From IMG/VR virus record IMGVR_UViG_3300021090_000112, positions 1-22,450 of that record: a DNA stretch of 22,450 nt. One strand, given 5' to 3'. The notes under the pieces were generated by a model. The model was not told the DNA's origin and did not search any database. It was given only the letters and a program-made list of their open reading frames with translations. The position numbers were made by a program, and so were the translations under genes. Shown one piece after another: positions 19,636-22,450 of this stretch. How positions within the stretch are numbered: the first letter of the stretch is position 1; every line of letters starts with the position of its first letter. The DNA is from a virus.

Positions 19636-19784
19636 CGCCGGACCAGTTCTGGAGAATGCATCCGCGCGAGCTGTGGTGGCTGATCGAGGCGAAGCGGCCG
19701 CCTAAACGCTATGGATCGCTGACCGAGGACGAAATGGAATCTCTGCGCGACGACCTGGAAGAACAGGGGTTTTTCAATGGCTGA
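19632..19784 (+). CDS. Tail assembly chaperone, second frame (T-like), 50 aa or frameshift fusion
   Basis: This frame reads MTPDQFWRMHPRELWWLIEAKRPPKRYG from GTG 19632, then a short acidic C terminus ending at TGA 19782-19784. FWRxxPxELWWLIEA is the hallmark of second-frame tail chaperones. The same frame continues open upstream as SGGRAGGLVAEVYKLAVGQSW, which also looks like this domain, so the true product may be a -1 frameshift fusion. Slipping by one base at about 19561-19563 would join VDEAK to NTSGGRAGGL and give about 185 residues. The GTGA start is the alternative. The stop overlaps the tape measure start at 19777 by 8 bases. Confidence 0.7.
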   Translation: MTPDQFWRMHPRELWWLIEAKRPPKRYGSLTEDEMESLRDDLEEQGFFNG

Positions 19785-21615
19785 AGGCGCCGGAATCGGG
19801 GCGCTTGCGGTCCGCATCGGGGCTGATGCGACAGGCCTGATCGCCGGTTTCGGCCAGGCCGAAAAAGCGGCTTCCAAATTCAGCAGGAGCGTCAACAAGC
19901 ATGCCGAGAGCCTGGCGAAGATGGGCGCTGCCGCGTTTGCGGCGGGTGCGGCGGTGCTCGCTTTCACCAAGCACGCCACCAACACGATGGATCAGTTGGG
20001 GAAGCTCTCGCAGAAGATCGGGGTGTCGGTGGAGGGGCTGTCCGCGCTGAAGCACGCGGCGAGCATTTCGGATGTCTCGCTGGAGCAGCTCGGCGTCGGC
20101 CTGCGCTTTCTGTCGAAGGGCATGGCGGAGACGCAAGCCAATACCGGCGAGGCGAGAGAGGCTTTCCGGGCGCTCGGGATATCCGTTACCGATGCCAGCG
20201 GGGCGCTGAAGCCCACCGAGGAGCAGTTCCTCCAGCTCGCGGAGAAGTTCGAGGGCATGGAGGACGGTGCCGGCAAGACCGCGCTGGCGATGAAAATCTT
20301 CGGCAGGTCTGGTTCCGACCTGATCCCGATGCTCAATATGGGCCGCGCCGGGCTGGAGGCGGCGCGGAAGGAAGCGGAGCGGCTGGGCATCGTGTTCTCG
20401 ACCCAGGCCGCGAAGGACGCCGAGGAATTCAACGACAACCTGACGCGGCTCACTTCCGCGGCTGACGGGCTGGCGATCAAGTTGGCCGGCCCGCTGGTGA
20501 AGGCTTTGGGTGATGCAAGCAAGGCCATGCTCGAAGCCAACCGGCAGGGGCAGGGCTTCTTCGCCACCTTGCTGGAAGGCTGGCGCAATCTCGCCACCGG
20601 CAACGACGCCCACAAGCTCAACGTGCAGATCGTCGAGGCGACGGATCTGCTGATCGCCGAGCAGAACCGCCTCGACGCGATGCGCTCCGGCCGGAAGGGC
20701 ATGCGCCCCGCCAACCAGGAGGAGATCGACGCCCAGGTGAGAGCGGTCAAAGAGGCGCGGGCCGAAGTGGAGCGCCTGGTCGCGATCAAGCCGATCCTGG
20801 CCCCCGAGGAAACGCCCGGCGCGCCCGGCAAGAAGGGCGCGGCGCCGAGGCTCGAGGACAGCGCCGCGGTCAAGGCCGCCGAGGCCGAGGCCACGTTTCT
20901 CGGGAATGCCCTGCAGGCCGGACAGGACGAAGAAACAAGGATCGCGTCCGAGACCGCTCAACTGTCGGACGATCTCAGGGCGAGGGAGCGCAAGGAATTG
21001 CAGGCTCACGTCGACGAGCGGAACCGGATCCTGATCGAGGCCTACGATCGCGAGCAGGAAGAAGCGATTGCGCACGGGGCGGAGCAGATCGAGATCGACG
21101 AAGCGATAGCCGAGAACAAGAAGAAGGTCCAGCAGGCACAGATCGCGGGAGCCCAGACGTTCCTCGGCAACATGGCCTCCCTCATGAATACCCACTCGAG
21201 GAAGGCGTTCGAGGTCGGCAAGGCGGCGGCAATGGCCCAGGCTGCGGTATCGGGCGGGCTCGCGGTGATGGATGCCTGGAAGGCGGGGATGTCGGTCGGC
21301 GGCCCGTGGGCGCCGGTGGTCGCGGCTGCGTATGCCGCCGCTGCAGCGGCGAATGCGATCAACCTGATCAACAACATCCGCAAGCAGACCTTCGGCGGCA
21401 GCGGAGTGACGCCGACCGCGCCGACGCAAGGCTCGAGCAACATCGCCCCCGGCGACGTGCAGGGCTCCGCGCCCGGCAGCGGCGGCGGCGGCAAGCAGAC
21501 CACCATCGTGAATTTCCAGGGCACGATGGACGAGCAGAAACTGATCCGCCGCTTCGTCACCATGCTGAACGAGAACAACCGGGACGGCGGGCGTTTCGTG
21601 CTGGGCGGCGCATGA
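19777..21615 (+). CDS. Tail tape measure protein
   Basis: A 612-residue, mostly helical protein. Hydrophobic segments lie near residues 49-63 (MGAAAFAAGAAVLAF) and 509-535 (around WAPVVAAAYAAAAAANAINL). Between them run long charged helices likely to form coiled coils (EEIDAQVRAVKEARAEVERL, ELQAHVDERNRILIEAYDREQEEA). MDQLGKLSQKIGVSVEGLSALKHAASISDVSLEQLG is typical of phage tape measures. The C terminus is a Gly/Ser-rich linker and a small domain (QTTIVNFQGTMDEQKLIRRFV). By the rule of about 0.15 nm per residue, it predicts a tail near 90 nm (estimate). It overlaps both flanking genes. Confidence 0.93.
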   Translation: MAEGAGIGALAVRIGADATGLIAGFGQAEKAASKFSRSVNKHAESLAKMGAAAFAAGAAVLAFTKHATNTMDQLGKLSQKIGVSVEGLSALKHAASISDVSLEQLGVGLRFLSKGMAETQANTGEAREAFRALGISVTDASGALKPTEEQFLQLAEKFEGMEDGAGKTALAMKIFGRSGSDLIPMLNMGRAGLEAARKEAERLGIVFSTQAAKDAEEFNDNLTRLTSAADGLAIKLAGPLVKALGDASKAMLEANRQGQGFFATLLEGWRNLATGNDAHKLNVQIVEATDLLIAEQNRLDAMRSGRKGMRPANQEEIDAQVRAVKEARAEVERLVAIKPILAPEETPGAPGKKGAAPRLEDSAAVKAAEAEATFLGNALQAGQDEETRIASETAQLSDDLRARERKELQAHVDERNRILIEAYDREQEEAIAHGAEQIEIDEAIAENKKKVQQAQIAGAQTFLGNMASLMNTHSRKAFEVGKAAAMAQAAVSGGLAVMDAWKAGMSVGGPWAPVVAAAYAAAAAANAINLINNIRKQTFGGSGVTPTAPTQGSSNIAPGDVQGSAPGSGGGGKQTTIVNFQGTMDEQKLIRRFVTMLNENNRDGGRFVLGGA

Positions 21616-22450
21616 TCATCTATCCCGCGGCGCTCGTGCTTTCCGCCGCCGCGACGGCCACGCCCTTGACTCACGCGCGGATCGGCTGGCAGACGTTCAC
21701 GCGCGATCTCGCCGCCGCCGATGTGACGGTCAGCACGGAGGATGCGGATTTCCCGCGGGATGCGCCGCTGCGACCCGACACGGCGGAAGCGTGGGCCCCT
21801 ACCGCGCTGCCGGCCACCTGGACGGTGGATCTGGGGGGCTTGCAGGACATCGACTACGTCGGGGTGGTCGGCGGCATCGGCTCGGCCGGGTGCGCGCTGG
21901 AGGTCCACACCAGCACCGGCGACCTGTTGGGCTCGCCGCCCGAGCAGGTGTGGGATTTGTTCGCGGCCGGGATCGCGCCGGCCGACGACGCGCCGCTGCT
22001 GTTTCTCGATGATGCTGTGAGCGCGCGCTACGTGCGCCTGACGCTGACCGGCGGGGCGCTGATGCCGAAGGTTGCCGTGGTCTACGCGGGCGCGGTGCTG
22101 GCGATGCAGCGGGCGATCTACGGCGGGCATTCCCCGATTCCGTTGAGCCGGAACACGGTGTTGAGCAATGCCCTGTCCAAAGGCGGGCAGTTTCTGGGGC
22201 AGGGATTCAGGCGGCACGGCGTATCCGGCGGCATGGCCTACCGGTATCTCACCGCCGCATGGTATCGCTCGGATTTTGACCCGTTCGTCAAGGCTGCGCG
22301 GCAGTATCCGGCTTTCTTCGGCTGGCGGCCCGAGACCTTCCCGCTGGAATGCGTGTACGGCTGGGTGACGGAGAACATCGTTCCGCAGAACCAGGGCGTC
22401 CGCGACTTCATGAGCGTTTCGTTCGGCGTGCAGGGGATCGGGCATGAGTA
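21612..22450 (+). CDS. Distal tail protein with sugar-binding-like domain (runs to the window end)
   Basis: ATG 21612 overlaps the tape measure stop. At least 279 residues are visible and no stop occurs before the window end; the last two bases TA could begin the stop codon. The N-terminal part includes WTVDLGGLQDIDYVGVVGGIGSAGCALEVHTSTGDLL and ARYVRLTLTG, a jelly-roll (F5/8 discoidin-like) carbohydrate-binding pattern. The C-terminal half reads YRYLTAAWYRSDFDPFVKAARQYPAFFGWRPETFPLE and SVSFGVQGI, as in distal tail or baseplate hub proteins found after tape measures. It could contact host surface sugars at the tail tip (inference). An ATGAGTA at 22444 probably starts the next gene. Confidence 0.7.
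   Translation, partial: MIIYPAALVLSAAATATPLTHARIGWQTFTRDLAAADVTVSTEDADFPRDAPLRPDTAEAWAPTALPATWTVDLGGLQDIDYVGVVGGIGSAGCALEVHTSTGDLLGSPPEQVWDLFAAGIAPADDAPLLFLDDAVSARYVRLTLTGGALMPKVAVVYAGAVLAMQRAIYGGHSPIPLSRNTVLSNALSKGGQFLGQGFRRHGVSGGMAYRYLTAAWYRSDFDPFVKAARQYPAFFGWRPETFPLECVYGWVTENIVPQNQGVRDFMSVSFGVQGIGHE

Noticed and set aside
19774-21429. 551-codon minus-strand open frame opposite the tape measure
   Set aside because: Shadow of the tape measure codon pattern; no ribosome site or recognisable family.
21042-22445. 467-codon minus-strand open frame near the window end
   Set aside because: Lies opposite tape measure and distal tail genes, with no motif of its own.
1-22450. tRNA genes, integrase, attachment sites or insertion sequences
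   Set aside because: I looked for tRNA-like cloverleaf ends, transposase motifs and long terminal repeats and saw none that could be supported.

Overview
The window is the structural half of a tailed double-stranded DNA phage or prophage with an HK97-type head and a long, probably siphovirus-type, tail. All supported genes lie on the + strand and are tightly packed, with many 4-base ATGA or GTGA stop/start overlaps. Base composition is GC-rich and codon use is strongly GC3-biased. Together with the family content (P27 small terminase, phiE125 gp8-like connector, GTA/HK97-like tail genes) this suggests a proteobacterial host, perhaps a betaproteobacterium. The host assignment is an inference, because no host gene or attachment site is visible.

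Layout. Positions 69-3897 hold the packaging genes: small terminase, large terminase and portal. Positions 3912-6736 hold five genes of unknown role, probably virion accessory proteins, ending in one built of 21-residue repeats; a terminator follows. Positions 6798-8832 hold the prohead protease and the major capsid protein, followed by a strong terminator. Positions 8896-9764 hold a small capsid-adjacent ORF whose 3' half overlaps a DUF115/MptE-like coding frame. That second frame has no usable start codon upstream of its conserved motifs. It begins at a dnaX-type A AAA AAG slippery heptamer, so a -1 frameshift fusion is the simplest reading.

Positions 9765-11202 look like a self-contained cassette. 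It has a sigma70-like promoter carrying a 19-bp perfect palindrome, a 207-residue phage protein of unknown function, and about 500 bp of degenerate YNNGG pentamers with extreme G skew. A 59-residue XRE-type repressor-like protein and a terminator complete it. Positions 11245-16291 are a cargo block of sugar-modification-like genes: two related glycosyltransferase-like proteins, a SAM methyltransferase, GT9-like, GT-A/GT2-like and GT8-like proteins, a mini NAD-epimerase and a small membrane peptide. Most junctions in the block carry 7-bp tandem repeats, GTGCTGA or CACGAAT. These repeats supply stop codons, C-terminal tails and, in one gene, an in-frame linker. The block may modify phage or host surface glycans (inference).

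From 16288 the structural genes resume: gp6/phiE125 gp8-like connector, a second DUF115-like protein, head closure, HK97 gp10-like, DUF3168-like tail completion and tail tube. They continue with two overlapping tail assembly chaperone frames, the tape measure, and a distal tail protein that runs off the window end.

Most worth follow-up are the pentamer-array cassette, the dnaX-like frameshift into the DUF115 frame, and the heptamer repeats that punctuate the cargo genes and could make one of them phase-variable.
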